From the NCBI RefSeq assembly GCF_013201625.1, contig NZ_CP053839.1, positions 1,302,001 through 1,366,000 on the forward strand: a stretch of 64,000 bases of DNA, given 5' to 3'. The stretch comes from Aliarcobacter lanthieri (lineage in GTDB: Bacteria; Campylobacterota; Campylobacteria; Campylobacterales; Arcobacteraceae). The translations under genes and the position numbers were made by a program. A model generated the notes under the pieces. It had not been told where the DNA came from and searched no databases. It was given only the letters and a program-made list of their open reading frames with translations. Positions 1-8,861 of the stretch are shown one piece after another; positions within the stretch are counted from its first letter, which is position 1; every line of letters starts with the position of its first letter.

Positions 1-94
1 TATCACCTTTATCAAAATATCTAAAAGCACTATTTTTAGGTGTACAAGATATCATTAAAAATGAAACTGCACATAAAAATAAAAAATTTTTCAT
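1..94 (-). CDS. Putative lipoprotein, N-terminal part only
   Basis: The reverse strand opens with ATG at 94 behind a strong AGGGGG ribosome site and stays open to the left edge, giving 31 residues. The start is a signal peptide, MKNFLFLCAVSFLMISC, ending in a lipobox-like MISC with Cys17 as the expected lipidated residue, followed by TPKNSAFRYFDKGD. The mature part is outside the window, so no family or function can be given. It is divergent from mobB. Confidence 0.7.
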   Translation of the reverse strand, partial: MKNFLFLCAVSFLMISCTPKNSAFRYFDKGD

Positions 95-178
95 AAAACC
101 CCCTGTTTATATGGTAAAGATTATACATAAACTACACTTTAAAATATATTTTTATATAAATAGAGTTTAACTATTCTT

Positions 179-188
179 TAGATAAAAT
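179..188 (+). promoter_or_regulatory. Probable promoter -10 region of mobB-fbp
   Basis: TAGATAAAAT lies 8 nt before the mobB start. The identical decamer precedes pckA (6123) and tatB (17220). It resembles the extended -10 of campylobacterial sigma-70 promoters, which often lack a clear -35. A start site 6-8 nt further on would fall almost on the ATG. Confidence 0.45.
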
Positions 189-195
189 CCACCTT

Positions 196-693
196 ATGAA
201 TAATAAAAGATTAGTAGTAGCATTTTCAGGTCCATCAAATAGTGGTAAAACAACTGCCATAGTAAAAGTTGCTAGTATTTTACAAGATAGCGGCTTTAAA
301 GTATGTATAATTAAGCATGATCCAAAAGACAAAGCAATGTTTGATAGAGAGGGAAAAGACTCTTTTAAATTTTCTCAAACTGGTGCAGATGTTGCTGTTG
401 TAAGTCCAAACAAAACAACAATTTTTAAAAAAACAACTTCATCAATAGATGAATTAATAGAAATTTTTGATGATTTTGACTATTTATTTGTTGAAGGTTT
501 AAAAACTTTAGAATTACCAAGAATTTCTATCTTTAGAACAAAACTTGATGAGAGTTATTTTAGTGTAACAGATGCATTGGCAATTGATGAAACAATAAAT
601 AAAAAAGATATTCCTAAGAGTTTAGATATTTTAGATTTAAATGATCCAATTAAAATTATTGAATGGATAGATAAAAATGCAAGAAGGGTATAA
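196..693 (+). CDS. mobB: Molybdopterin-guanine dinucleotide biosynthesis adaptor MobB
   Basis: This 165-residue P-loop GTP-binding protein is MobB-like. The Walker A motif GPSNSGKT is at residues 12-19, and FVEGLKTLELPRI near residue 98 matches the conserved (V)EG(F/L)K segment of the family. MobB is an accessory GTPase thought to help MobA attach GMP to molybdopterin in the cytoplasm. Length is normal for the family. The stop TAA abuts the ATG of fbp, so the two are probably cotranscribed. No good Shine-Dalgarno sequence precedes the ATG. Confidence 0.88.
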   Translation: MNNKRLVVAFSGPSNSGKTTAIVKVASILQDSGFKVCIIKHDPKDKAMFDREGKDSFKFSQTGADVAVVSPNKTTIFKKTTSSIDELIEIFDDFDYLFVEGLKTLELPRISIFRTKLDESYFSVTDALAIDETINKKDIPKSLDILDLNDPIKIIEWIDKNARRV

Positions 694-1536
694 ATGCAAG
701 AAATAATCAAAGCAATTGAAGAGAGTGCTAAAAAAATTAAGGTTTTAATAGAAACTGGGGATACTGGGAAAAGTGAATTTGAAAATTCAACTGGAGATAC
801 ACAGTTAAAATTGGATATTGAAAGTGATAAAATAATAGAAGATATTTTTGCAAAAATACCAACTATAAAAGCAATAGTTAGTGAAGAACAAGATGAAATA
901 AAAAAAATAAATGAAAATGGAAAATATTTAATAGCATATGATCCACTTGATGGTTCATCTTTAGTTGATGTAAATTTATCTGTTGGTTCAATATTTGGAA
1001 TTTATGAAAATGAGTTTAATGCAAAAAATATCATAGCTTCTGTTTATGTAGTATTTGGTCCAAGAGTTGAGATGGTTGTAACAACAAATGAAGTAAAAAT
1101 GTATAGATTACTAAATAATGAATTTAAATTTATACAAAATATAAAACTTAATGAAAAAGGTAAATTAAATGCACCTGGTTCTACTCAAAACTGCTGGACA
1201 ACTTTTCATAAACAACTAATTGATGATATTTTTAATGATGGATATAGATTAAGATATAGTGGGGGAATGGTTCCTGATTTACACCAAATTTTATTAAAAG
1301 GTGGAGGTCTTTTTTCATATCCAGCAACAAGTGATAGACCAAAAGGGAAACTAAGACAATTATTTGAAGTATTTCCTTTTGCTCTAACTTTTGAAAAAGC
1401 TGGAGGAAAAGCAATAAATGGTAAAAAACGAGTTTTAGAGATTTCTACAACTCATATTCATGATACAACAGCTTGTTTTTTTGGTTCAAATACTGAAATA
1501 AATAGAGTTTTAGAAGTTTATAGTAAAAATGCCTGA
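694..1536 (+). CDS. fbp: Class I fructose-1,6-bisphosphatase
   Basis: The enzyme hydrolyses fructose 1,6-bisphosphate to fructose 6-phosphate in gluconeogenesis. At 280 residues it is shorter than the enterobacterial enzyme (about 330). Family signatures are visible: GDTQLKLD at 34-41, the metal-binding SEE at 63-65, DPLDGSS at 83-89 and [14 protein letters not shown] in the sugar-phosphate region. It starts directly after the mobB stop and its end overlaps the next small gene by 8 nt. Its place near metG and pckA fits an organism that makes sugars from C3/C4 acids, which is an inference. Confidence 0.95.
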   Translation: MQEIIKAIEESAKKIKVLIETGDTGKSEFENSTGDTQLKLDIESDKIIEDIFAKIPTIKAIVSEEQDEIKKINENGKYLIAYDPLDGSSLVDVNLSVGSIFGIYENEFNAKNIIASVYVVFGPRVEMVVTTNEVKMYRLLNNEFKFIQNIKLNEKGKLNAPGSTQNCWTTFHKQLIDDIFNDGYRLRYSGGMVPDLHQILLKGGGLFSYPATSDRPKGKLRQLFEVFPFALTFEKAGGKAINGKKRVLEISTTHIHDTTACFFGSNTEINRVLEVYSKNA

Positions 1537-1732
1537 AGAAAGTAAAATTTTAGATGAATGGGAAGAAAAGCTTGAAAAGATGATTGTTGAATTAAACAAT
1601 TGTCAAAATGAAAAAAGCTTAAAATCTTGTACTCCTTGTAGTGCTTTTTTTGAGTGTAGTTTAAGAAAAAAATATGTTATTGCCGTATATGAATCTATGA
1701 ATAAAGGTTCTGGTGGTGGATTTGAATTTTAA
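1529..1732 (+). CDS. Conserved Cys-rich microprotein, unknown function
   Basis: This 67-residue protein begins inside the last codons of fbp (ATGCCTGA overlap), so it is translationally linked to it. The first 30 residues are charged and helical. They are followed by [17 protein letters not shown], where three cysteines (C-x2-C-x5-C) could hold metal or form a disulfide, and a Gly-rich tail GSGGGFEF. I do not recognise a family. Proximity to metG, which starts 16 nt later, suggests one operon and nothing more. Confidence 0.75.
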   Translation: MPEESKILDEWEEKLEKMIVELNNCQNEKSLKSCTPCSAFFECSLRKKYVIAVYESMNKGSGGGFEF

Positions 1733-1747
1733 AAGAAGAGGTAAAGA

Positions 1748-3697
1748 ATGCAAGAGAATTGTAAAAATGTTTATATTACAACTCCAATATATTATGTAAA
1801 TGATGTGGCTCATATAGGACATGCTTATACAACAATAATAGCTGATATGTTAGCTAGATATTCAAGATTATCAGGATTAAATACTTTCCTTTTAACTGGA
1901 ACTGATGAACACGGACAAAAAATTGCTCAAAGTGCAGAAGCTAGAGGAAAAACTCCTAAAGAGTATGCAGATGAAATATCTGGAAAATTTAGAGCCTTAT
2001 GGGATGATTTTGATATAACTTATGATAAATTCATAAGAACAACAGATGAAGAACATAAAATAGGTGTTCAAAAAGCATTTGATGAAATGTACAAAAAAGG
2101 TGATATTTATAAAGGAGAATATGAAGGTTTTTATTGTGTTCCTTGTGAAACTTTTTTCCCAGAATCTCAACTAGTAGATGGTCAATTTTGTCCTGAATGT
2201 GGTAGATCAACAGTTGTAGTAAAAGAAGAAAGCTATTTTTTCAAACTATCTGAATATGAAAACAAACTTTTAAAATGGTATGAAGAGAATGAAAATTGTA
2301 TTTTACCAAGAGCTAAAAAGAATGAAATTGTAAATTTTGTAAAAAATGGATTAAAAGATTTATCTATTTCAAGAACTTCATTTGATTGGGGTATTAAATT
2401 ACCAGAATCTATGAATGAACCAAAGCATGTTATGTACGTTTGGCTCGATGCACTTTTAAACTATACAACAGCTTTAGGTTATGGAACTGATGAGAAAAAT
2501 ATGAATTTTTGGCCTGCAAATATTCATTTAGTAGGAAAAGATATTTTAAGATTTCATGCAATCTATTGGCCAGCATTTTTAATGAGTTTAGGTTTACCTT
2601 TACCAAAGCATATAGCTGCTCATGGTTGGTGGACTAGAGATGGTGAAAAAATGAGCAAATCAAAAGGAAATGTTGTAAATCCAAAAGAAGTAGCTGATGC
2701 TTATGGTCTTGATGCATTTAGATATTTTCTTTTAAGAGAGGTTCCTTTTGGTCAAGATGGAGACTTTTCACAAAAAGCTTTAATAGATAGAATAAATTCT
2801 GATTTAGGAAATGATTTAGGAAATTTATTAAATAGAATTATGGGTATGAGTGGAAAATATTTTGACTATAATGTAACTTCTAAAGATGTAGAAAAATTCC
2901 ATAAAAAAGAATTAGATGAAGTAAATAGTATAATTGATACCCTTGAAAGCTATATTTTTAATATGCAAATAAATAAATATTTAGAAGAGATTTGGAAAAT
3001 ATTAACTATTGCAAATAAAGCTATAAATGACTATGAACCTTGGAATTTAATAAAAGATGGAAAAAATGATGAAGCTATGGCACTTGTAGCTTTAATCACG
3101 AATATTATGGCAAAAGTTGCTCTATTACTTGATAGTGTAATGCCACATAAAATAAAAAATATTGCTTCTTGTTTAGGAATTGAAATATCAACGAAAAATT
3201 ATAATAAATTAATTTTAAATAAAGAACTTTTAGATGATGTAAAAATTACAAAAATAGATGCTCTATTCCCAAGAGTTGAAGATATATTACTAGAACAACC
3301 AAATGTTAGTGATGTATCAAAAAGTGAAATTGAAAATAAACCAAAAAATGAAAAAATAATTGAAGATGATAATCTTATTACTATTGATAAATTCTTTGAA
3401 ACTACTATAAAAGTAGGAACTATTGTTGAAGCTATTGAAGTTCCAAAATCTGCAAAACTTTTAAAATTACAAGTTGATTTAGGAGAAGGAAGAAATAGAC
3501 AAATTTTAGCTGGGATAAAAGAGTTTTATAAACCAGAGGATTTAGTAGGAACTCAAGCTTGTGTTGTTGCAAATTTAAAACCAGCAAAACTCATGGGAAT
3601 GCTAAGTGAAGGAATGCTTTTAGCAGCAAAAGATGAAGATGGACTATGCCTTATTCGTCCAGAAAAACAAAAAAAATCTGGAACAAAAATAAGCTAG
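1748..3697 (+). CDS. metG: Methionyl-tRNA synthetase with C-terminal tRNA-binding domain
   Basis: This class I synthetase charges tRNA-Met. The HIGH motif is at residues 22-25 and KMSKS is at about 301-305. The zinc knuckle has cysteines at 130, 133, 148 and 151, placing it with the MetG1 type with one CxxC pair on each side. Residues from about 545 to the end form the Trbp111/EMAP-like OB fold seen in dimeric bacterial enzymes. At 649 residues it is full length. The AAGAAGAGG ribosome site just upstream supports the ATG. Its stop overlaps the GTG of the next gene by one base. Confidence 0.97.
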   Translation: MQENCKNVYITTPIYYVNDVAHIGHAYTTIIADMLARYSRLSGLNTFLLTGTDEHGQKIAQSAEARGKTPKEYADEISGKFRALWDDFDITYDKFIRTTDEEHKIGVQKAFDEMYKKGDIYKGEYEGFYCVPCETFFPESQLVDGQFCPECGRSTVVVKEESYFFKLSEYENKLLKWYEENENCILPRAKKNEIVNFVKNGLKDLSISRTSFDWGIKLPESMNEPKHVMYVWLDALLNYTTALGYGTDEKNMNFWPANIHLVGKDILRFHAIYWPAFLMSLGLPLPKHIAAHGWWTRDGEKMSKSKGNVVNPKEVADAYGLDAFRYFLLREVPFGQDGDFSQKALIDRINSDLGNDLGNLLNRIMGMSGKYFDYNVTSKDVEKFHKKELDEVNSIIDTLESYIFNMQINKYLEEIWKILTIANKAINDYEPWNLIKDGKNDEAMALVALITNIMAKVALLLDSVMPHKIKNIASCLGIEISTKNYNKLILNKELLDDVKITKIDALFPRVEDILLEQPNVSDVSKSEIENKPKNEKIIEDDNLITIDKFFETTIKVGTIVEAIEVPKSAKLLKLQVDLGEGRNRQILAGIKEFYKPEDLVGTQACVVANLKPAKLMGMLSEGMLLAAKDEDGLCLIRPEKQKKSGTKIS

Positions 3698-4695
3698 TGA
3701 AAATATCTTCTATTTTAGATATTGTTGATGGAAAGCTTTTAAACTCTCCATCAATATCTTTTATTTATTCAATAAAAACTAATTCAAAAAAAATAAAAGA
3801 ATCTGATCTTTTTATTGCAAAAGATGAAGAATCATTAGAAGAAGCAATAAGAAATGGTGCTTTTGCTATTTTATATGATAAAGATTTTATCATAAATGAT
3901 AGTGAAATAGCTTGGATTAAAGTAGAAAATCTAGAATTAGCAATAATCAAACTTATTCGTTTTAAATTATCAGCTTTAAATTTAGAAAGTTTTTATTGTA
4001 ATAGTTCTTTATATGATATTCTTAAAATTTATCAAAATAATTTTAAAAAGAATATCTTTTTTATTCCAAATAAGATAGAAAAAGTTTTTTCTTATTTAGA
4101 TAATATAAGAGAAAATGATATTATAATATCTAAAGATAAAAATTTATTAGATAAAATTTATCCAAATAATAAAAACTTTGAAAAAAAAATAAATCAAAAA
4201 GATATATCAAACCTAATAGAACACTCTTTATTTGAAACGACTTTTTCATATAAAGAAAACTTTTTCTTACGAATAAAAATTTCAAGTTTATATATAAATG
4301 ATTTTATAAATATTTTTAACTTCTTTAAAAAAGATATAGATTTATCAAAATTAAGAAATTTTTTAAATATGAAAGCTATTTTTTTTAATAAAAGTTTTGA
4401 AATAGTAGAATTTGGTAAAAGTGATAGATTTATTATTTGTCAACATGATAATTCATTAATTGAAAATGAAATAAAATATATTAATCTCAAATTTAAATAT
4501 GCAAAATCTATATTTATTTCAAAGAATAGTATTAATTTCTTAGAAAAAAATGAACAAATTATAATTGATAATTTAAATGAACTAAAACCTACTATAAAAA
4601 ACAAAGATTTTCATTGTATTTATCTAGCAAATTTTAGTTATAAAGAAGTTTTAGAATATTTTATAAAATCTCAAGAACAAGCAACTCTATTTTAA
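3697..4695 (+). CDS. Mur-ligase N-terminal-domain-like protein, no visible ATP site
   Basis: I start it at the GTG that overlaps the metG stop (TAGTG) rather than at an ATG 51 nt earlier inside metG, giving 332 residues. The first 80 residues (SILDIVDGKLL, then SIKTNSKKIKESDLFIA and AIRNGAFAILYD) follow the pattern of MurE/MurF N-terminal domains, which bind the UDP-sugar part of muropeptides. The Mur P-loop (GxxGKT) is not present and the rest is Lys/Asn/Phe rich and unrecognised. It may be a divergent or inactive paralogue. The last four bases overlap the convergent repressor gene. Confidence 0.6.
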   Translation: MKISSILDIVDGKLLNSPSISFIYSIKTNSKKIKESDLFIAKDEESLEEAIRNGAFAILYDKDFIINDSEIAWIKVENLELAIIKLIRFKLSALNLESFYCNSSLYDILKIYQNNFKKNIFFIPNKIEKVFSYLDNIRENDIIISKDKNLLDKIYPNNKNFEKKINQKDISNLIEHSLFETTFSYKENFFLRIKISSLYINDFINIFNFFKKDIDLSKLRNFLNMKAIFFNKSFEIVEFGKSDRFIICQHDNSLIENEIKYINLKFKYAKSIFISKNSINFLEKNEQIIIDNLNELKPTIKNKDFHCIYLANFSYKEVLEYFIKSQEQATLF

Positions 4696-5348
4696 TAAAT
4701 AAGCCCAAAAGAACTTATAACTTTACCTAAAATATCAAGGTCTTCTTTATTTAGAATTTGAAGAGGGTAATCTTTATTATCTGAAATAATATCAAGTTTT
4801 CCATCTACTCTCTTTTGAATTCTTTTTACAAAAAGTCCATGTATGGTAGTAAAAGCATAGATTCCATCTCTTGAAATATTATTTTTTGTTTTATCAATAA
4901 ATATAATATTATCACTATTTAGTGTAGGTTCCATTGAATCCCCAACTACATTTATAGCATCAATATTTTTTAGATTTTCTTTTCCACCAAGCATATTAAC
5001 AAAATAACCAGGTAGCTCTAAAGACTCAAATTCATCTTCATTTTCATAAGCTCCTCCACCAGCACTAACACTAACACTAGGATAATATTTAATCCAATAC
5101 CTATCTGTACTATCTATCAAGGAATCTGGATTTTGATTAAATAAAAGCCAATTTATAGATATTTTTCTTTTTGCACAAAAATTTAAAATATTTGAATATG
5201 GTATTTTACCTCTATTTTTCATAGTTGCAAAATTAGCTTGAGATAATTCTAATGATTTAGCTACATCTTTGTCAAAAACTTTTTTATTCTTTTCATCTGT
5301 ACTTATTATAGTTTTTAATTTATTTATAATTTCTTCTACCATAAACAT
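4692..5348 (-). CDS. HTH and S24-peptidase repressor (CI/LexA-like)
   Basis: The N-terminal part (to about residue 70) is a phage-repressor-type helix-turn-helix; the C-terminal part is an S24 self-cleaving peptidase. With the start at 5348 (218 residues), the catalytic serine is Ser138 in GDSMEPT, the lysine is Lys175 in LFVKR, and a likely Ala-Gly cleavage pair is at 96-97. An ATG four codons earlier (5360) contains the GGAG ribosome site of the chosen start, so the shorter form is preferred. Such proteins act as damage- or stress-inducible repressors; the targets are unknown. No phage genes are adjacent, so it may be a chromosomal regulator. Confidence 0.82.
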   Translation of the reverse strand: MFMVEEIINKLKTIISTDEKNKKVFDKDVAKSLELSQANFATMKNRGKIPYSNILNFCAKRKISINWLLFNQNPDSLIDSTDRYWIKYYPSVSVSAGGGAYENEDEFESLELPGYFVNMLGGKENLKNIDAINVVGDSMEPTLNSDNIIFIDKTKNNISRDGIYAFTTIHGLFVKRIQKRVDGKLDIISDNKDYPLQILNKEDLDILGKVISSFGLIY

Positions 5349-5535
5349 TTTATTCTCCATTTTTTATTAATTGGATAATTATATTACAATTTGAAATATT
5401 TTTCAAGTTATTCCATAAAAAACTATAAAATTGCAATATTTACAATATTATAAAATTTACTAAAAAAGTAACTTCTAATAAAGCTATTTTTTTATATCAT
5501 TATATTTGTAACAAAATATAAATTTGGAGAAAATT

Positions 5536-5730
5536 TTGAGTATTACAAAAAAAGACGAAAATATTATTGTTTCAATTGATGCAAAAAAAATAGCAGTTAT
5601 AACAGCTGCTGTAAAACAGCACCAAAAACTAAGAGTTGCAGCTATAATAGCAGCAATAAAACATCATAAGAAATTAACAACTGCAGCTATAGTAGCAGCA
5701 TTAGAACATCACAATAGAATAATTAATTAA
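5536..5730 (+). CDS. Three-repeat OadG/epsilon-like microprotein of a biotin decarboxylase
   Basis: A TTG start at 5536 is chosen because GGAG lies 8 nt upstream; the upstream TTG at 5524 would put that site inside the gene. The 64-residue product has three 15-residue units starting at residues 19, 34 and 49 (IAVITAAVKQHQKL, VAAIIAAIKHHKKL, TAAIVAALEHHNRI). Ala/Ile-rich AAI-AAI helices of this kind occur at the C-terminus of the small subunit of sodium-pumping oxaloacetate and methylmalonyl-CoA decarboxylases. The biotin carrier follows 11 nt later, which supports that role. The N-terminal membrane helix of a normal OadG is missing. Confidence 0.7.
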   Translation: MSITKKDENIIVSIDAKKIAVITAAVKQHQKLRVAAIIAAIKHHKKLTTAAIVAALEHHNRIIN

Positions 5731-5741
5731 AAGGAGTAAAA

Positions 5742-6098
5742 ATGGCAAATTATACAGTAATAGTTGATGGACAAAAATTCAATGTAACAGTAGAAGATGG
5801 TATTGTAGATAATATTCAAGTGGCACAACCAGTAATACAAGAAGTACCTACTACACAAACACCTGTAGCAAAACCAGTATTTAATGGAACAGAAGTAGCA
5901 GCATTAGTAAATGGTAATGTTTGGAAAATACTTGTAAAAGAAGGTGATAGAGTAGAAAAAGATCAACAACTTATAATCTTGGAAGCAATGAAGATGGAAA
6001 TAGATATAACTGCACCAGTTGCTGGAATAGTATCAAAAATATTAGTTGAAACATCATCTTATGTTGATGAAGGTCAAACTTTAGCAGTTATTGCTTAA
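5742..6098 (+). CDS. Biotin carboxyl carrier protein of a decarboxylase or carboxylase
   Basis: This 118-residue biotinyl-lipoyl domain protein has the biotin attachment sequence EAMKMEI with Lys84 as the modified residue. Residues 1-25 (YTVIVDGQKFNVTVE) match the N-terminus of acetyl- or propionyl-CoA carboxylase and OadA carrier domains, and a Pro/Thr/Val linker at 28-45 gives mobility. A GGAG site precedes the ATG. It would carry the carboxyl group between a carboxyltransferase and a carboxylase or decarboxylase whose other subunits are not in the window. The pckA gene downstream places it at the oxaloacetate/pyruvate node. Confidence 0.88.
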   Translation: MANYTVIVDGQKFNVTVEDGIVDNIQVAQPVIQEVPTTQTPVAKPVFNGTEVAALVNGNVWKILVKEGDRVEKDQQLIILEAMKMEIDITAPVAGIVSKILVETSSYVDEGQTLAVIA

Positions 6099-6122
6099 AT
6101 TTCAGAAAGTTTTATCTTTTTT

Positions 6123-6132
6123 TAGATAAAAT
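6123..6132 (+). promoter_or_regulatory. Probable -10 region of pckA
   Basis: TAGATAAAAT within TTTTTTTAGATAAAATTC, 33 nt before the pckA ATG. It leaves room for a leader with the AGGATAGGA ribosome site. The same decamer is seen before mobB and tatB. pckA may therefore have its own promoter besides read-through from the biotin carrier gene. Confidence 0.5.
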
Positions 6133-6165
6133 TCGACATTAAAAATTAGGATAGGAATTTAAATT

Positions 6166-7743
6166 ATGTCTAATATCAAAGACTCATTAGGTTTGGAAAA
6201 CGTTGGTACTGTATTTAGAAATTCGGATATTGACTTTTTAATCGATTTTGCAGTTAAAAATGAAGGTGCGAAGATATCTTCAACAGGTGCTTTAATGATT
6301 GATACAGGAATTTTCACAGGAAGAAGTCCTAAAGATAAATTCTTTGTTAATCAAGACCCTTCAAATAAATATATTGCTTGGGGAGACATAAATCGAAAAG
6401 TTTCAAAAGAGGTTTATGAAGATTTATTTACACTTTCAAAAAAACAACTAAGTAACAAAGATATTTTTGTAACAGATGTTTACTGTGGATCTTCACTAGA
6501 TTCAAGAAGAGCAGTTAGATTTATAACTGAAGTTGCTTGGCAAGCTCATTTTATTCAAAATATGTTTATATTACCAACAAAAGAAGAATTAGAAAACTTT
6601 AAACCTGAGTTTACAGTTTATAATGCTTGTAAAACTGTTGATATGTCTTATGTGAGTCATGGATTACACTCTGAAGTATATGTAATATTCAATGTTGAAG
6701 ATAATACTTCTATTATTGGTGGAACATGGTATGCTGGTGAAATGAAAAAAGGTGTATTCTCTATGATGAATTACTGGCTTCCACTTGAAGGAAAACTACC
6801 AATGCACTGTTCTGCAAACATCGGTAAAGATGGAGACACTGCATTATTCTTTGGTTTAAGTGGTACAGGAAAAACTACACTTTCAACAGATCCAAATAGA
6901 GCATTAATTGGAGATGATGAGCATGGTTGGGATGATCATGGAGTTTTCAACTTTGAAGGTGGTTGTTATGCAAAAGTAATTAATCTTGATAAAGATAGTG
7001 AACCTGAAATTTTTAATGCCATTAAAAAAGGTGCTATATTAGAAAATGTAGTTGCTGATGACAATGGCTTAGTTGATTATAGTGATAAATCAAAAACTGA
7101 AAACACAAGAGTTTCTTATCCAATTGAACATATAGAAAATCACGCTCCTACTATGAGAGGAAATCACCCAAAAAATATTATCTTTTTATGTGCTGATGCA
7201 TTTGGAGTTTTACCACCAGTTGCAAAACTAAATAAGCAGCAAGCAATGTACTATTTCTTAAGTGGATATACAGCAAAAGTTGCTGGAACTGAAAGAGGAA
7301 TAACTGAGCCAATAGCTACATTCTCATCTTGTTTTGGAGAAGCATTTTTACCTTTAAATCCAACAGTTTATGCTGAACTGTTAGGTAAAAAAATAGATAA
7401 ACACAATGTAAATGTATTCTTAGTAAATACTGGATGGACGGGTGGTCCTTATGGTATTGGAAAAAGAATGAGTATTAAAAATACAAGAGCTTGTATTAAT
7501 GCTATTTTAGATGGTTCTATAAATGAATCAGAATTCCAAAATATGACAATATTTAACTTACAAATCCCAAAAACATTAAAAGGTGTAGATACTCATGTAT
7601 TAACTCCTAGATATACTTGGTCAGATCCTTTAGAGTATGATAAAGCAAAAAAACAATTAGCAGAAATGTATATTGAAAACTTTAAAAAATATCTAACTTT
7701 AGAAAGTGAATATGACTTTACTGCAGCTGGTCCTCAACTGTAA
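6166..7743 (+). CDS. pckA: Phosphoenolpyruvate carboxykinase (ATP)
   Basis: PckA converts oxaloacetate and ATP to phosphoenolpyruvate, CO2 and ADP, the first committed step of gluconeogenesis. The 525-residue length is usual. Signatures are TGRSPKDKF at 51-59 for substrate binding, the kinase loop GLSGTGKTT at 230-238, the metal-binding GDDEHGW at 249-255, and [10 protein letters not shown] near 420. It has its own likely promoter and a strong terminator shared with ribBA. Together with fbp in this window it completes an outline of acid-fed gluconeogenesis. Confidence 0.97.
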   Translation: MSNIKDSLGLENVGTVFRNSDIDFLIDFAVKNEGAKISSTGALMIDTGIFTGRSPKDKFFVNQDPSNKYIAWGDINRKVSKEVYEDLFTLSKKQLSNKDIFVTDVYCGSSLDSRRAVRFITEVAWQAHFIQNMFILPTKEELENFKPEFTVYNACKTVDMSYVSHGLHSEVYVIFNVEDNTSIIGGTWYAGEMKKGVFSMMNYWLPLEGKLPMHCSANIGKDGDTALFFGLSGTGKTTLSTDPNRALIGDDEHGWDDHGVFNFEGGCYAKVINLDKDSEPEIFNAIKKGAILENVVADDNGLVDYSDKSKTENTRVSYPIEHIENHAPTMRGNHPKNIIFLCADAFGVLPPVAKLNKQQAMYYFLSGYTAKVAGTERGITEPIATFSSCFGEAFLPLNPTVYAELLGKKIDKHNVNVFLVNTGWTGGPYGIGKRMSIKNTRACINAILDGSINESEFQNMTIFNLQIPKTLKGVDTHVLTPRYTWSDPLEYDKAKKQLAEMYIENFKKYLTLESEYDFTAAGPQL

Positions 7744-7758
7744 GTAAAAATTAAATAA

Positions 7759-7789
7759 AGAAGAATAAAACTTTTAGTTTTATTCTTCT
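7759..7789. terminator. Bidirectional terminator between pckA and ribBA
   Basis: A perfect 13-bp inverted repeat (AGAAGAATAAAAC and GTTTTATTCTTCT) with a 5-nt loop TTTTA. It lies between convergent genes and its right arm encodes the last residues of RibBA, so it can serve both strands. Confidence 0.75.
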
Positions 7790-8811
7790 ATTTGAATCTC
7801 TTCAACAATTTCTAATCCAAATCCTTGCAATCCTACAAACAAGTGTTTACCTCCACTTGTCATTAGTTTAACTTTCTTAATATTTAGTGTATTTAAAATT
7901 TGAGCACCAATACCATAATTTTTTTCTAACTCTTTATTTTTACCTTGACTATCTAAAAATATTAGAACTCCACCTTTACTCTGTAAAAAGTTTATAGTTT
8001 TTAACATAGAACTTAATTTATTATCATTTAAAAATATTTTTATATCTGGTCTAATTGTATGAAATTTAACATGATTTATTTCATTTAGATTTCCAAAGAT
8101 TATAGCTGTATGAATATTCCCTATATGATCTTTAAACTCTTTTTTAATAACTTCTTGAGAAAAGAACTTAGTTTTCATACTTGATATTTCACTAACAAGT
8201 TTATCATTTGCAAGTCTGTACTCAACTAAATCAGATATATATATCTGTTTTAAGTTGTGTTTTTGTGCAAATATATCCAAATCATCACGTCTAGCCATTG
8301 TTCCATCATCTTTTAAAATTTCACAAATAACTGCTTCACCTTTTAATCCAGCCAATTTACATAAATCAACACTTCCTTCAGTATGTCCTGTTCTTACTAA
8401 AACCCCTCCTTCTTTAGCAATAAGGGGGAAAATATGTCCTGGTCTAACTAACTCATCTGCTTTTGAAATAGGATTAGCTAATATTTTAATAGTATCATCT
8501 CTTTCTATTGCACTAATTCCTGTTGCGGCACTTGCAGCATCAACAGATATTGTAAAAGCTGTCTCATAAGATGATGTATTTGATGTAACCATAGGATTTA
8601 AATCAAGTCTTTTTGCTGTATCAGTTGTAACAGATACACATACTAAACCTCTAGCATGTGTTACCATAAAATTTACAAGTTCAGGTGTGCTTAAGGCTGC
8701 TGAATATACTAAATCACCTTCATTTTCTCTATCTTCATCATCAAGCATAATTACCATATTACCTTTTTGAATCTCTTTTATTGCTTCTTGTACTCTTTGT
8801 ATTGCATTCAT
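7780..8811 (-). CDS. ribB: 3,4-dihydroxy-2-butanone 4-phosphate synthase with degenerate GTP cyclohydrolase II half
   Basis: The first about 200 residues are a full RibB domain making 3,4-dihydroxy-2-butanone 4-phosphate from ribulose 5-phosphate for riboflavin synthesis: DEDRENEGD at 25-33, THARGLVCVSV, and RTGHTEGSVDLCKLAG. The remaining 140 residues align with the end of GTP cyclohydrolase II (KNYGIGAQILNTLNIKKVKL) but contain no cysteine at all, so the zinc site and catalytic CDCG region are lost. A separate RibA must supply that step. Length 343 is near that of fused RibBA (about 360-400). Confidence 0.92.
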   Translation of the reverse strand: MNAIQRVQEAIKEIQKGNMVIMLDDEDRENEGDLVYSAALSTPELVNFMVTHARGLVCVSVTTDTAKRLDLNPMVTSNTSSYETAFTISVDAASAATGISAIERDDTIKILANPISKADELVRPGHIFPLIAKEGGVLVRTGHTEGSVDLCKLAGLKGEAVICEILKDDGTMARRDDLDIFAQKHNLKQIYISDLVEYRLANDKLVSEISSMKTKFFSQEVIKKEFKDHIGNIHTAIIFGNLNEINHVKFHTIRPDIKIFLNDNKLSSMLKTINFLQSKGGVLIFLDSQGKNKELEKNYGIGAQILNTLNIKKVKLMTSGGKHLFVGLQGFGLEIVEEIQIEE

Positions 8812-8861
8812 ATCTACTCTTTTATATTTTATAAATTTTGTTGGATTATATCAAAATAACT

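Noticed and set aside
1232-1414. A 60-residue reading frame opposite fbp
   Set aside because: It lies wholly inside a certain gene, has no ribosome site and a composition of low complexity.
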